This document shows, in pieces, positions 63,380-64,000 of a stretch of 64,000 nucleotides of DNA; position 1 is the stretch's first letter, and each line of letters opens with the position of its first letter. The stretch spans positions 2,689,408 to 2,753,407 of the forward strand of contig NW_022098045.1 of the NCBI RefSeq assembly GCF_002288925.2, given 5' to 3'. Below the pieces are notes generated by a model. It saw nothing but the letters and a program-made list of their open reading frames with translations. It did not search any database and had not been told where the DNA came from. Origin of the DNA: Delphinapterus leucas. Taxonomy: Eukaryota > Chordata > Mammalia > Artiodactyla > Monodontidae. The position numbers were made by a program, and so were the translations under genes.

Positions 63380-64000
63380 GACTTTTCTTTTTCTCACCTC
63401 ATACCCAATCTCTAAGGATTTTCTGTTGCCTTTAAAATATCCAGGATCTGACCACTAGTTACCACCTCTGCTATTACCACTCTGGCCTGGTATAAACAAT
63501 TATCACTGTGGCTTTCCACAGTAACCTCTAACTGGTCATCTGCCTTCCCTACAAACTGTTCCCCTGCAGCGCCCGCACCCTGCCCCATCTCCACCCAGCA
63601 GCTAGAGAGTCAGATCATGTCACTGATTTACTGCAGACCCTCCAATGGCTCTCCATGCAGAATAAAAGCTGAAATCCTTATAATGACCTACAAAGCCCAT
63701 CTGATATAGCCCCTTACTCTTTGTCCTCCTTTCCTATTCATTATTTCCTTTCCCTGCACCAGCCACGCTGGCCTCCTTTACTATTCCTCAAGTATACAAC
63801 CAAGCTCCCAACTCAAACTGTTACCTCTAGCTGGCCCTTTGCCTGGAATATCCTCCCACATAGCCATTTAGCCAATTCCTATACCTTTCAGTTCTTAGTT
63901 CAAACTCAACCTCTCAGGGAGGCTTCCCTGGACTCCCCAGTGCTGTAATCTGCTCATCCCCTCACCCACCTGACAGCCTGATCACCCTGCCCTGCTCTTT
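63380..64000 (+). repeat. L2 LINE 3' region, cut by the window edge
   Basis: It shows 'tcagatcatgtcactgattt', 'ccctccaatggctctccatg', 'gacctacaaagcccatctga', 'tttgcctggaatatcctccc' and 'gggaggcttccctggactcc' in L2 consensus order. It is the longest and best preserved L2 in the window, about 620 bp. The 75-codon frame at 63721-63948 lies in this repeat. Confidence 0.8.

Overview
The window looks like non-coding chromosomal DNA from a cetartiodactyl mammal, most probably a whale or dolphin. Several tRNA-derived SINEs carry the 'gggcttccctggtggcgcagtggtt' type of 5' end and the terminal 'gagaggcccgcgtaccgc' of the cetacean CHR family (recognised from memory, not by search). The rest is mostly L1, L2 and MIR remnants in AT-rich DNA. 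I see no complete protein-coding gene, no rRNA or tRNA gene, and no CRISPR or bacterial-type operon. Almost all open frames are chance frames or lie inside repeats.

The dominant structure is a tandem direct duplication of about 15.12 kb: positions 8930-24052 are repeated as 24053-39177. The copies are nearly identical. I counted 8 substitutions and a few homopolymer length changes, so roughly 0.05% divergence. The outer edges are continuous with old repeats, which identifies position ~24053 as the new junction. That junction has about 1 bp of microhomology. It falls exactly where a nested 127-128 bp tandem repeat and a 19-20 bp repeat also break, so three duplications share one breakpoint. 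The array could be a very recent segmental duplication or copy-number variant, or an unmerged haplotype/contig overlap in the assembly. The sequence alone cannot decide.

Layout: 1-810 is the 5' end of an L1 on the minus strand that runs off the left edge and is joined to an older L1 3' fragment (811-1990). 1990-8800 is old single-copy and repeat-derived DNA. 8930-39177 is the duplication; each copy holds two SINEs, L2/MIR pieces, a (CTTT)n tract and one candidate terminal exon (10629-10936 and 25752-26059). 39180-46280 is an ancient interspersed repeat, MIR/L2 pieces and a long polypurine microsatellite. 46296-50765 is a 4.47-kb 5'-truncated L1 on the minus strand with matching target-site duplications and a broken ORF2. 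50782-61490 has three young CHR-type SINEs, two of them an inverted pair, a MER5A-like element and MIRs. 61687-63300 is an old L1 3' fragment on the plus strand, and 63380-64000 is an L2 3' end.

The only part with a plausible link to a cellular protein is the duplicated candidate exon. It is an open frame entered through a good splice acceptor and ending in a hydrophobic C-terminal segment. I do not recognise it.
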